From: a virus
DNA: 31,945 nt
Virus record (IMG/VR): IMGVR_UViG_3300030331_001691
Span: 1-31,945 of that record
Reading direction: 5' to 3' (one strand)
Every line of letters starts with the position of its first letter. Within the stretch, counting starts at the first letter, position 1. The notes under the pieces were generated by a model. It was not told the DNA's origin. It saw only the letters and a program-made list of their open reading frames with translations, and searched no databases. The position numbers were made by a program, and so were the translations under genes. Positions 23,237 to 31,483 of this stretch are shown here, in pieces.

Positions 23237-23868
23237 AAAAATTGTTCTGTGGTTATCGAGATTGGTCCAAACGAATTTATGAATCTCTCAGTGAGAAACA
23301 CGATTTAGATTTTTGCGAGTCTCAATCACATCTGGAAACCCTGTCACCATCAGATTACTCTATGGTTTTTTTTGTTGGATGGAGTGACATAATTGGACCG
23401 GAGTGGGTAGAGGAAGTTGAGTGTATATGTTTACACCCTTCCATGTTACCAAAGTATCGTGGGGGAAGTCCTATACAGAATCAGATCTTATCCGGTGAAA
23501 GGTGGTCGGGTGTGACTTTGTTCAAGATGAACAATACTTTAGACGGTGGTGACATTGCCTGCCAGAAGTCATTTAGTTTGAGTGGTACATTAGATGAAAT
23601 CTTTACGAGAATAGAAGTTCTGGGTATTTCAATGATCGATGATCTGTTGTCTTCGGACGAAATTGTGTACACTCCACAGGATGATTCTGAAGCTACTTTT
23701 TGCAGTAGACGAACACCACAGATGAGTGAGATTCACCCGAGTGATTTTTTGAAGTTGACACCTGAACAACTTTATGATAAGATCAGATGTTTGCAGGAGC
23801 CATATCCTCTCCCTTACATAGTATGTAAAGGTGGTAAAAAATTGTTTATAAAGGATGTGATGATATGA
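23233..23868 (+). CDS. Formyltransferase (sugar N-formyltransferase-like)
   Basis: 211 aa. Residues 64-84 read CICLHPSMLPKYRGGSPIQ and 94-108 VTLFKMNNTLDGGDI, the formyl_trans_N active-site region. The catalytic His68 and Asp104 are present, but the Asn two residues before His (NxH in Fmt and ArnA) is Cys66. There is no C-terminal tRNA-binding domain as in Fmt, so a sugar N-formyltransferase acting with the adjacent PIG-L deacetylase gene is more likely. The donor would be N10-formyl-tetrahydrofolate. ATGA overlaps on both sides. Confidence 0.78.
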   Translation: MKKLFCGYRDWSKRIYESLSEKHDLDFCESQSHLETLSPSDYSMVFFVGWSDIIGPEWVEEVECICLHPSMLPKYRGGSPIQNQILSGERWSGVTLFKMNNTLDGGDIACQKSFSLSGTLDEIFTRIEVLGISMIDDLLSSDEIVYTPQDDSEATFCSRRTPQMSEIHPSDFLKLTPEQLYDKIRCLQEPYPLPYIVCKGGKKLFIKDVMI

Positions 23869-24476
23869 AAATGATCGTGTCTCCCCATGTGGATGATGAA
23901 GTTCTTGGGTGTGGTGGTATCTTAGATTCCAACACTCATGTTTTACATTTGGGTTTGTCTGAGAATGAGTTGCATGGTAATACTAATTTTACCAAAGACT
24001 ACAGACTGGAGGAGTTCTCTGAGATCATGTCGAGGACAAATCTGACTCATAAACTTCTCGAACACCCCGTCAACAATTACAGACAACAGGATTTGATTGG
24101 TGATATTGAACGGGAGATAAACGAAATCCGGCCTGAAGAAATCTACATACCACATCCATCATATAATCAAGATCACCGGGAATCATATGAGGCTTGTTTG
24201 GTGTCACTCAGGCCACATGACATCAATCATTTTGTGCCAAAGGTTTTTGTTTACGAACAACCACAGGTTCTCTGGAATAATAATTATAGAGAATTTAAAC
24301 CTACCTTCTTCAAAGAGATTGACATTAATCTAAAACTAGAACTGTATCTCTGCCTGAAGTCTCAGGTTAGAAATTTCCGTTCACCTGAATGTGTAAGATC
24401 ACTGGCTAAAATTAGAGGATCGCAGAGTAGATATGAATATGCAGAAGCGTATGAGATCTTGAGGTACGTTTCGTGA
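23865..24476 (+). CDS. PIG-L/LmbE-family deacetylase
   Basis: 203 aa. Zinc motif PHVDDE (7-12) at the N-terminus and HPSYNQDHR (97-105) are the metal and catalytic signature of the PIG-L family, which removes N-acetyl groups from GlcNAc-type sugars. The family usually has about 200-230 residues. It follows the formyltransferase (ATGA) and precedes the reductase (GTGA). Likely substrate is an acetamido sugar, either nucleotide-bound or in the glycan. Confidence 0.85.
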   Translation: MKMIVSPHVDDEVLGCGGILDSNTHVLHLGLSENELHGNTNFTKDYRLEEFSEIMSRTNLTHKLLEHPVNNYRQQDLIGDIEREINEIRPEEIYIPHPSYNQDHRESYEACLVSLRPHDINHFVPKVFVYEQPQVLWNNNYREFKPTFFKEIDINLKLELYLCLKSQVRNFRSPECVRSLAKIRGSQSRYEYAEAYEILRYVS

Positions 24477-25270
24477 AATATTTTGTATTTGGTTCGAATG
24501 GTATGATGGGTAAGTATTTTTGCTCTGTAGCAAAGAACGTTGTTCCCATCACCCGAAAAGATTATGATGTGATGAAAAATGATATTTCATTTTTGTCTGA
24601 TCTTCTTGTGAGAAAGGGAATGGAATCGGGGGATGTAATTATGAATTGTGCGGGTGCTGTCAAACAGAGAGAATTTCCTCTCAGTCAGTATGTAACAATC
24701 AACTCTTTATTTCCCCATCAACTAGAGTTTGTTGCAGAAAAGATGGGCGGCAAACTGATACATCTGACCACGGATTGTGTGTACGATGGACTCTCTGGTA
24801 ATTATGATGAAAACGATAATCATACATGCACAGATTGGTATGGTAAGAGTAAATCTCTAGGTGAACCCGAAAACAGTTGTTGCATAAGAACCTCTATTAT
24901 TGGTTTAGGTAGTGCTAACAATGTTTCCCTTTTGGATTGGTTTTTAAATGAAACCTCACAAGTTCCCCTGAAAGGTTACATGAATCATTTCTGGAACGGC
25001 ACGACCTGTTTGGAACTCTCAAGATACATCATAAATATGGGTAGTGATCTGTGGTCCGGAACTAGACATGTTTACTCAAACTCGGTCTCGAAGTTTGGTT
25101 TGCTTAAAAACTTCAATCGAACATTTGAATTGAACAAAGAACTGATTCCTGTCATGGATAATGTTGGATGTAACAGAACATTAACATCACTATACAATGA
25201 TCCGGTTTTGAATGGCATCGAAACCCAACTTGAGGAATTGAAGGTATATCATGAAAATAGCATTTGTTAA
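24473..25270 (+). CDS. RmlD-like NAD(P)-dependent sugar reductase
   Basis: 265 aa from GTG 24473. NAD loop GSNGMMG (7-13), MNCAGAVKQREFPLSQYVTINSLFPHQL, HLTTDCVYDGLSGNYDENDNH (98-117), Y123xxxK127 in DWYGKSKSLGE. The TTDCVYDG pattern and length are of dTDP-4-keto-rhamnose reductase/WbjC-like enzymes, which reduce a 4-keto sugar. It would accept the product of the dehydratase at 22223. A C-terminal ~100 residues binding the substrate is less conserved. Overlaps the next gene by 20 nt. Confidence 0.8.
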   Translation: MKYFVFGSNGMMGKYFCSVAKNVVPITRKDYDVMKNDISFLSDLLVRKGMESGDVIMNCAGAVKQREFPLSQYVTINSLFPHQLEFVAEKMGGKLIHLTTDCVYDGLSGNYDENDNHTCTDWYGKSKSLGEPENSCCIRTSIIGLGSANNVSLLDWFLNETSQVPLKGYMNHFWNGTTCLELSRYIINMGSDLWSGTRHVYSNSVSKFGLLKNFNRTFELNKELIPVMDNVGCNRTLTSLYNDPVLNGIETQLEELKVYHENSIC

Positions 25271-26354
25271 ATACGCTGGTGTTGCTGCTGGTGGAACCGA
25301 AAAATACTTACAGACAATTGCTCTACTGCTAAAAAAAGAGGGACATGAAGTTGATTATTATTACACTAATGTCGCTAGGTTGATCGGTAGAAACTGGCAA
25401 CATCCGCCAAACGATGCACATCGAAAGAAAATTTTAGACGAAGCCGGAATCAAAACGGTCGAGTGTTATGTTGATTATAAGGTGTGTGGTCAAACGCCAG
25501 AAGTTTGGCATGGAACTGACTTCTTTGAAAAATTTGATGAATCTGAGTATGATATTATTGTTAGTGGTAGACAGGGACAACCAGAATACCCTTTCACTGA
25601 AATAAAAAATACTAAGATCGTCGATACTATTCATGGAACTTGGGCAAGTGGAACACACCAATCAAATATTAAAAAGTGTATTCTCATAAGTCAAGAACAG
25701 AGACAGAAGTGGTTATCAAATGGTGGAGATGATAATAAGTGTGTGGTTATCCCCACGGTTGTCGCTGTCCCCGAAAAATACTCCACCGACTTCAGAGAAA
25801 AAAACAATATACCACATGATGCTTTTGTTTATGGTCTACACCAAAGAGATGATCCGAGTATATTTTCTCCGGTTTCTTTGGAGTGTTTTAGTCGTCTTGA
25901 AAATGAAAATACATACATGGTCATCCTTGGTGGTAGTTCTGCTCATCGAGACTATGTAAAAAATAATAACATAAACAGAGTTATTTTCGTAGAACATTCC
26001 TCTAGTTTAGATGTCATCCATAGTTTCCTTGACGCGATTGATGTTTACGCACACTCCCGACTGGATGGTGAGGTTTGTTCAGCGGCTATCATTGAAGCCA
26101 TGTATCATGGGAAACCGGTAATTACATGTCCCGGTACTTCGGAAAATGGACACATGGAACAGGTTGAGAATTGTGGATCTTGGTGTTCAACTGTTTCTGA
26201 ATATATTTCGGAGATGAATAAACTGCGTGAAGACAATGATTATTACTCTGAAAAGTCAGTGCTAACCAAAAATAAATACGAAAAAAAATACAAGTGTAAT
26301 GTTGTGGAAAAACAACTGTTGCAAGTTTTCAGTGATGTGGAGATTTCAAAATGA
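25251..26354 (+). CDS. GT4-family glycosyltransferase
   Basis: 367 aa GT-B enzyme. GGTEKYLQTIALLLKKEGHEV (14-33) is the acceptor-domain glycine loop. E274 and E282 form the EX7E donor motif in LDGEVCSAAIIEAMYHGKPVITCP. Start ATG 25251 lies within the reductase gene (20-nt overlap). Retaining enzymes of this family build LPS core and O-antigen. Donor unknown, but the neighbouring heptose genes make heptose a candidate. Confidence 0.85.
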   Translation: MKIAFVKYAGVAAGGTEKYLQTIALLLKKEGHEVDYYYTNVARLIGRNWQHPPNDAHRKKILDEAGIKTVECYVDYKVCGQTPEVWHGTDFFEKFDESEYDIIVSGRQGQPEYPFTEIKNTKIVDTIHGTWASGTHQSNIKKCILISQEQRQKWLSNGGDDNKCVVIPTVVAVPEKYSTDFREKNNIPHDAFVYGLHQRDDPSIFSPVSLECFSRLENENTYMVILGGSSAHRDYVKNNNINRVIFVEHSSSLDVIHSFLDAIDVYAHSRLDGEVCSAAIIEAMYHGKPVITCPGTSENGHMEQVENCGSWCSTVSEYISEMNKLREDNDYYSEKSVLTKNKYEKKYKCNVVEKQLLQVFSDVEISK

Positions 26355-27106
26355 TAAATGATGCGTATAAAACTGTTCTTGAAAAGTATCCCGAACACTA
26401 TAAGAGGGGTGATACTTTCAATGACGGGGATTTGGGTGGGTGTAGTGTCCACGGAGATCCTTTGACAGAAAATGTAAAGACATGGAAGTACTTGAAAGAA
26501 AAGTATGACCTAAAGAGTGCAGTCGATATTGGTTGTGGATTTGGACATCATACGGCTACTCTGAGAGATTATGTTGGTATACCCGAAGTCCTCGGTATCG
26601 AGGGGTCTTCTAAAGTTGTAGAATGTGCGTGTATCCCCGAGGTAGTGTGTAATGATTACACCAAGTCAGCGTATGAACTGCCTAAGATTTTTGATTTTGT
26701 CTGGTCTACTGAATTTTTAGAACATGTAGATTCTAGGTATGTTAATAATTTTATGACAACAATTAAATCTTGTAAGTATGCTTTGGTTACTCATGGTTTA
26801 CCGGGACAAGCGGGTCATCATCATGTAAATTGTCAACCGGCAGAATATTGGATTGATGTTTTTAAGTCGTATGGTTTTGAATTCGACCAAGAAGAAACAG
26901 AGAAGTGTCGAGAGATGGCAAAAAATGATGTAGAGGAATTCCTAAGTTGGTATCGTGATCCCAATGGGGAGGCTTCTGGTTATTCAGCAAAAGAAAATTT
27001 AGAACTTCCCTTTGATGCTAACCCATATCGTGATACGAGTATAAACTTTATGCAATGGGCTTGGTTGTACAAGAGTGGATTATTTTTTAGAAACACATCA
27101 GTATGA
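26351..27106 (+). CDS. Class I SAM methyltransferase
   Basis: 251 aa. AVDIGCGFGHHTATL (57-71) is motif I; VLGIEGSSKVVECA gives motif II; FDFVWSTEFLEHVDSRYVNNFM is motif III of the UbiE/Methyltransf_11-type. A small insert with HGLPGQAGHHHVNCQPAEYWIDVFKSYGFEF follows. Typical sugar or small-molecule methyltransferase of polysaccharide clusters. ATGA overlaps on both sides. Confidence 0.82.
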   Translation: MINDAYKTVLEKYPEHYKRGDTFNDGDLGGCSVHGDPLTENVKTWKYLKEKYDLKSAVDIGCGFGHHTATLRDYVGIPEVLGIEGSSKVVECACIPEVVCNDYTKSAYELPKIFDFVWSTEFLEHVDSRYVNNFMTTIKSCKYALVTHGLPGQAGHHHVNCQPAEYWIDVFKSYGFEFDQEETEKCREMAKNDVEEFLSWYRDPNGEASGYSAKENLELPFDANPYRDTSINFMQWAWLYKSGLFFRNTSV

Positions 27107-28038
27107 ACATTACAAGATGTCCTTTTAGAGTGGGTTTAGCCGGTGGATCTACCGATCTGGAAACCTTCATTCAGGACAATGGATATGGTTCGGTGATTAG
27201 TTTTCCGATTAACTTATACACATATACGATTAGTCATAAAGATGTGTTGGGTAGAAACTCAATTGGAAACTACATTGTTAATTACTCAAGAAGAGAAGAA
27301 TGTAATCTTGTTGAAATTCAAAATGATGTGGTCAGAGAAGTGTTGCTTCATTTTGAAAAGGAATCATGTATGGTTACCCTAACGAGCGATGTCTCTTCTT
27401 CTGGTTCTGGATTAGCCGCTTCCTCCAGTTATATGGTTTCTTTGGTTAAAACTATTTCAGAGAGTCTGGGTAAATCATTGTCGAATTATGAATGTTGTAG
27501 ACTCGCATTGAAGTTGGAACGAAAGTTCAATCCCCTGACCGGTTATCAGGATCCCTATGGTTGTGGGTTGGGTGGACTGAAGAGATTGCACTTTACAGAT
27601 GGTGAACTTCCAGAAGTCCAAGAACTGGACTCGTCTGTGTTGAACGGTTTTGATATTTCTTTGGTACATACAGGTATGAGCAGATCATCTACTAGTATAT
27701 TACAAACGGTAAAACCAAATCTTAATTTGTTAGGACTTGTTGATGAAATGGAAAAATCTATTGTGTCGGGAAATGCTGTTGAGTTTTGCAGAATAATAAA
27801 CGAAGGATGGGAAGAAAAACAAAAAACATCTGATATTATTTGCAATCAAAAAATCAATGACATGGATCGTATTCTCTCTGGGATTGACGGTGTTCTTGCT
27901 AAGAGGTTATGTGGGGCCGGCGGAGGGGGTTTCTTTTTAGTTTTCTCCGAACCGGGTACTTTCGAATATATCGAACACAAATTTCCAGAATCTAGTCGGA
28001 AGGTTCAGGTAGATGAAGAGGGTGTAAGAAGTCTATGA
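27103..28038 (+). CDS. GHMP kinase, D-glycero-D-manno-heptose-7-phosphate kinase (HddA-like)
   Basis: 311 aa. Start TRCPFRVGLAGGSTDLETF (4-22), ATP loop SSSGSGLAASSS (98-109), and CGAGGGGFFLVF near 270 are the GHMP kinase motifs. RCPFRVGLAGGSTDLE is the HddA/FKP-type N-terminus. It phosphorylates C1 of heptose-7-phosphate. Next to it is a sedoheptulose-7-phosphate isomerase, so the pair is consistent. Overlaps neighbours by ATGA. Confidence 0.87.
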   Translation: MNITRCPFRVGLAGGSTDLETFIQDNGYGSVISFPINLYTYTISHKDVLGRNSIGNYIVNYSRREECNLVEIQNDVVREVLLHFEKESCMVTLTSDVSSSGSGLAASSSYMVSLVKTISESLGKSLSNYECCRLALKLERKFNPLTGYQDPYGCGLGGLKRLHFTDGELPEVQELDSSVLNGFDISLVHTGMSRSSTSILQTVKPNLNLLGLVDEMEKSIVSGNAVEFCRIINEGWEEKQKTSDIICNQKINDMDRILSGIDGVLAKRLCGAGGGGFFLVFSEPGTFEYIEHKFPESSRKVQVDEEGVRSL

Positions 28039-28553
28039 GATCTGTTGATACATTAACAAACATAAAGAAGTCTATAGATGAAATCGATGTCGATAAGGTG
28101 ATGGATCTTGATCTTATTGTCTCTAGTCATAAAGACATCATCATAATCGGCAATGGTGGTAGCAATGCAATCGCACAACATATGTCAGTAGACTATACTA
28201 AATTCCTAAAGAAACGATGTCATTCGTTTGGCGATAGTCCTCGACTCACTTGTTACATGAATGACTATGGTGTTGAAGACGCATATAAACAATATTTACT
28301 TGAGTTTGCTAGTAAAAAAACTTTGGTGATTTTGATTTCTTCTTCTGGAGAATCGGAAAATATTATTAGGTGTGCTAAATTTTGCGTTAAGAATAAACTA
28401 CCATTTGTGATACTTACTGGTTTTGATTCGGACAATTCGTTGAGAAGGGACTTCGGATCCAAATGTGATGTTGATATTTGGGTTGACTCCACTTCCTATA
28501 GTGTGGTAGAATGCACACACGAAATTTACTTACACTCTATTGTGGGGAACTGA
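28035..28553 (+). CDS. gmhA: Sedoheptulose-7-phosphate isomerase (GmhA-like SIS protein)
   Basis: 172 aa single SIS domain. IIIIGNGGSNAIAQHMSVDYTKFL, LISSSGESENIIRCAKF, FVILTGFDSDNSLRRDF, and VVECTHEIYLHSIVG. The pattern follows phosphoheptose isomerases from surface polysaccharide clusters. The residue in the position of the E. coli GmhA general-base Glu (AAEL) appears to be Asp (SVDY). Makes D-glycero-D-manno-heptose 7-phosphate for the kinase upstream. ATGA overlap with the kinase gene. Confidence 0.83.
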   Translation: MRSVDTLTNIKKSIDEIDVDKVMDLDLIVSSHKDIIIIGNGGSNAIAQHMSVDYTKFLKKRCHSFGDSPRLTCYMNDYGVEDAYKQYLLEFASKKTLVILISSSGESENIIRCAKFCVKNKLPFVILTGFDSDNSLRRDFGSKCDVDIWVDSTSYSVVECTHEIYLHSIVGN

Positions 28554-28555
28554 AA

Positions 28556-29251
28556 ATGATTTACTGCTTTGATGTTGATGGAACTATATGTGATTCGGAA
28601 ACAAACGACTACACACAGTCAACTCCGAGACCACACATGATCGAAAAGATTAATCGTTTATATCAGGATCACCACATAAAGATTTTTACTGCTCGTGGGT
28701 GTGTATCCGGCAAAGACTGGTCTGAGTATACAGAACAACAGTTGAGAGGTTGGGGGTTGAAATATCACGAACTCATTTGCAACAAGAAACCACACTTTGA
28801 TCTACTGGTAGATGATAAAGTTATACACGTTGATCGGTGGGTTGATGAATATTGGCCAAAAAAAGTTGGACTGATAGCAGGTTGTTTTGATATTCTACAT
28901 CCCGGTTATATTAAAATGTTCGAAGACGCAAGAACTGTGTGTGATTGGTTGATCATCGCATTGCACGAAAATCCAAACCAAGAAAGAAATGAAAAATACG
29001 AACCCATCTTCTCGGTTCAGGATCGTAAGAAAACTTTAGAATCCATTAAGTATGTGAGTAATGTTGTTACTTACAGAACGGAGGAAGATTTGGAAACTAT
29101 TATTAAAGAGATTGAACCAGATGTGAGAATCATCGGCAGTGATTACAGAGGCAAATCTATTACAGGTGAAGAATATTCTGAAGAGATATATTTCCACGAA
29201 AGAGATCATGACCACTCTTATAGTAAAGTTCGGAGAGAATTGAATGCTTAG
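28556..29251 (+). CDS. Fused HAD phosphatase and nucleotidyltransferase
   Basis: 231 aa from ATG 28556 with GGGGAA about eight nt before it; an ORF start at 28511 lies inside gmhA and is rejected. Residues 1-100: HAD phosphatase with FDVDGTICDSE (D6, D8), T45 in IKIFTARG, K78, and VDDK (85-88), of the capsule phosphatase (EcbF/BcbF-like) type. Residues 103-231: HldE/RfaE-C type cytidylyltransferase-like fold with AGCFDILHPGYIKMFEDAR (108-126) and FSVQDRKKTLESIKYVSNVV. The HxGH motif reads HPGY. This one chain could dephosphorylate heptose-1,7-bisphosphate and activate heptose-1-phosphate. Confidence 0.85.
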   Translation: MIYCFDVDGTICDSETNDYTQSTPRPHMIEKINRLYQDHHIKIFTARGCVSGKDWSEYTEQQLRGWGLKYHELICNKKPHFDLLVDDKVIHVDRWVDEYWPKKVGLIAGCFDILHPGYIKMFEDARTVCDWLIIALHENPNQERNEKYEPIFSVQDRKKTLESIKYVSNVVTYRTEEDLETIIKEIEPDVRIIGSDYRGKSITGEEYSEEIYFHERDHDHSYSKVRRELNA

Positions 29252-30167
29252 TGATAAAAAAAGTTCGTGTTTGGTTACCGGTGGTGCTGGATTCATTGGG
29301 TCTAATTTAGTTGATCGTTTGATTTTAGACGGTCATAGAGTTGTCTGTGTAGACAATGAATCTGCCGTTAGTAATGAAAAATTTTATTGGAATGAAAAGG
29401 CAGAGAATCATGTCGTTGATATTAGAGATCCTGAATGCGACAAACTTTTTAATGGTATTGATTATGTGTTTCATATGGCCGCAGAGTCTAGAATTCAAAC
29501 TGCAATAGAAGATCCAGAAAATGCTGTTGATGTTAACTGCGTCGGTACTTGTAAAGTGATGCAGTCTGCAAGAAAGCATGGGGTCAAGAGGGTGATGTAT
29601 TCCTCAACATCTGCTGCTTATGGTTTGACTGAAGTCTGCCCGCAGAAAGAAAACTTCCCCGAGGATTGTCTTAATCCATACTCGGTATCTAAAGTTGCCG
29701 GAGAAAAGATATGCAAAATGTATTGGGATCTTTTTGATGTTGAGTGTATCATTTTTAGATACTTTAATGTTTACGGAGAAAGATCTCCTGTGAGTGGACA
29801 GTACGCCCCGGTTCTTGGTATATTCTTAAATCAGGAACGGGATAATAAACCTCTCACCGTGGTGGGTACTGGAGAGAATCGAAGAGACTTTATTCATGTT
29901 TATGATATTGTTGAGGCAAATGTGTTAGCGATGGAAAAAGATCTTTCGTCGGAACACATTGGTGAAGTTTATAATGTTGGTTTTGGGGAGAATCACTCGA
30001 TCAATGAGATCGCGTCGATGATATCTCAAAACAAGATACATATTAGTGAAAGACCCGGAGAAGCAAAGACCACTTTGTGTGATTACTCCAAAATTAAAAA
30101 TGCTTTGGGATGGGAACCAAAGATCAAAGTAAACGAATGGATTGAACAAACAATGGAGAAATCATGA
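29244..30167 (+). CDS. NAD-dependent epimerase/dehydratase (GalE/WcaG-like)
   Basis: 307 aa. NAD loop GGAGFIGS (13-20), FHMAAESRIQTAIEDP, YSSTSAAYG (119-127), Y146xxxK150 in NPYSVSKVAGE, RYFNVYGERSP, and RRDFIHVYDIVEA. It belongs to the extended SDR family with GalE, RmlB and HldD. In this cluster it may be a nucleotide-heptose epimerase or a UDP-hexose 4-epimerase. The sequence does not decide. Start ATG 29244 overlaps the previous stop, with GGAGAG seven nt upstream. Confidence 0.83.
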   Translation: MLSDKKSSCLVTGGAGFIGSNLVDRLILDGHRVVCVDNESAVSNEKFYWNEKAENHVVDIRDPECDKLFNGIDYVFHMAAESRIQTAIEDPENAVDVNCVGTCKVMQSARKHGVKRVMYSSTSAAYGLTEVCPQKENFPEDCLNPYSVSKVAGEKICKMYWDLFDVECIIFRYFNVYGERSPVSGQYAPVLGIFLNQERDNKPLTVVGTGENRRDFIHVYDIVEANVLAMEKDLSSEHIGEVYNVGFGENHSINEIASMISQNKIHISERPGEAKTTLCDYSKIKNALGWEPKIKVNEWIEQTMEKS

Positions 30168-31483
30168 GTAAGCCATTTATGACACTGTGTATGATTGTGA
30201 AGGACGAAGAACATTGTATCGAGAGATGCCTAGAGTCCGTCGTTCCCTTTATTGACCGTTATGATATCAGTGATACCGGATCCAGTGATTCGACCAAGGA
30301 AAAGATCAAGAACTTTTTTGATTCAAAGGGTATTCCCGGAGAAATTTATGACGAACCCTGGCAAGGTTTTGGTAAGTCTAGAACTAAAGCCTTTGATAAT
30401 TGTAAAGACAAAGCGAAATATGCTTGGGTCATTGATGCTGATGATACGTTAGAAGGAGATTTGTCTGAGGGTATATCGTTCATGAAAAAAACGAATTTCA
30501 GTTCTTACAGTCTTCGAATCAGTAGAGGTGAAAATTTTACATGGTGGAGAAATCAAATCTTCAGACTCGAAGACAATTGGAGATATGTTGGTATTCTTCA
30601 TGAGTATGCTGATTGCGAGAACCGAGAGGGTAAACAAATGGCTCAGTTGCCCGGAGATTATAAAATTCACGCTAGGACCGAAGGTGGTAGAAATGTAAAC
30701 ATAACTCCAAAGGAGAAATATGAAAAAGATGCAGCACTACTTCTAGACGCTATAACGAATCCAGAATCTCCAGACTTCGAACCGAACAATGATAGATATC
30801 ATTTTTACTTAGCTCAAAGTTATTTTGATGCAGGTAACTTCGAAAAAGCAGCTCAGTGGTATGACAAAAGAGCTGCAATGGGAAATTGGCAAGAAGAAGT
30901 TTACTACTCAATTTATAGGTCAGCTATGTGTTCCGGAATCTTAGAAGAACCATTTGAAAGAACGGTTCTCAAGTTCATGGAATGTTGGAATTACAGACCT
31001 AATAGAGCAGAACCTCTTCACCAATTGTCTAGGGTCTTTAGGTTAAATAATAAACCTAGAATGGCTTATCTGTACGCAAGCGTGGGTGCGAAAATACCAT
31101 TCCCGCATCAAGACATTTTGTTCATAGCCGGTGATGTGTATGAATGGCAAATGTTAGATGAAGTGTCTGCTACTGCTTACTACGCTGGACAATTGGAGGA
31201 GGGACTGGACGCTACAAATAAACTGATTGATAAGTTTGATACGATTCCAGAGTCCGAACATCAAAGAATCAGAAACAATAAGCACATGTACGAACAGACC
31301 ATCAAGGAGAGAGACGCCAAAATAAGAGAACACATGAAGACCCGCGACGACTTGATGGAAAAGTATGACATAGAAGATAATAAGAAAAAGTTTGAGAATA
31401 AGAAGAAGATGACCGCCAGACAAAAGGCGTTTGAGAAGGCTAAAAAAGAAAGACAACGAAAGAGAAAAAAGTCAAAGGCATAA
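30164..31483 (+). CDS. GT2 glycosyltransferase with TPR-like and Lys-rich C-terminal domains
   Basis: 439 aa. Residues 1-200: GT2 domain beginning MTLCMIVKDEEHCIERCLESV (6-26), DISDTGSSDST, metal motif DADD (91-94) in WVIDADDTL, and an acceptor part with RLEDNWRYVGILHEY. Residues about 205-350: helical TPR-like repeats (HFYLAQSYFDAGNFEKAAQWYDKRA). The last ~80 residues are a Lys/Glu-rich coiled-coil ending KKERQRKRKKSKA. GT2-TPR proteins of the SunS type glycosylate peptides. A similar architecture recurs in large marine phages. Last gene of the cassette, just before a virion gene. Confidence 0.82.
   Translation: MSKPFMTLCMIVKDEEHCIERCLESVVPFIDRYDISDTGSSDSTKEKIKNFFDSKGIPGEIYDEPWQGFGKSRTKAFDNCKDKAKYAWVIDADDTLEGDLSEGISFMKKTNFSSYSLRISRGENFTWWRNQIFRLEDNWRYVGILHEYADCENREGKQMAQLPGDYKIHARTEGGRNVNITPKEKYEKDAALLLDAITNPESPDFEPNNDRYHFYLAQSYFDAGNFEKAAQWYDKRAAMGNWQEEVYYSIYRSAMCSGILEEPFERTVLKFMECWNYRPNRAEPLHQLSRVFRLNNKPRMAYLYASVGAKIPFPHQDILFIAGDVYEWQMLDEVSATAYYAGQLEEGLDATNKLIDKFDTIPESEHQRIRNNKHMYEQTIKERDAKIREHMKTRDDLMEKYDIEDNKKKFENKKKMTARQKAFEKAKKERQRKRKKSKA

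Noticed and set aside
24489-24503. GGTTCGAATGG, resembling a tRNA T-loop
   Set aside because: Coding sequence of the reductase NAD loop (GSNGMMG); no clover-leaf can be formed.
25030-25037. CATAAATA as late promoter
   Set aside because: In the middle of the reductase gene, over 200 nt from the next start; likely chance in AT-rich coding sequence.
16207-31483. Complete O-antigen export operon
   Set aside because: No flippase, polymerase or other membrane protein is present in the stretch, so export by the Wzx/Wzy route is not supported by this window.
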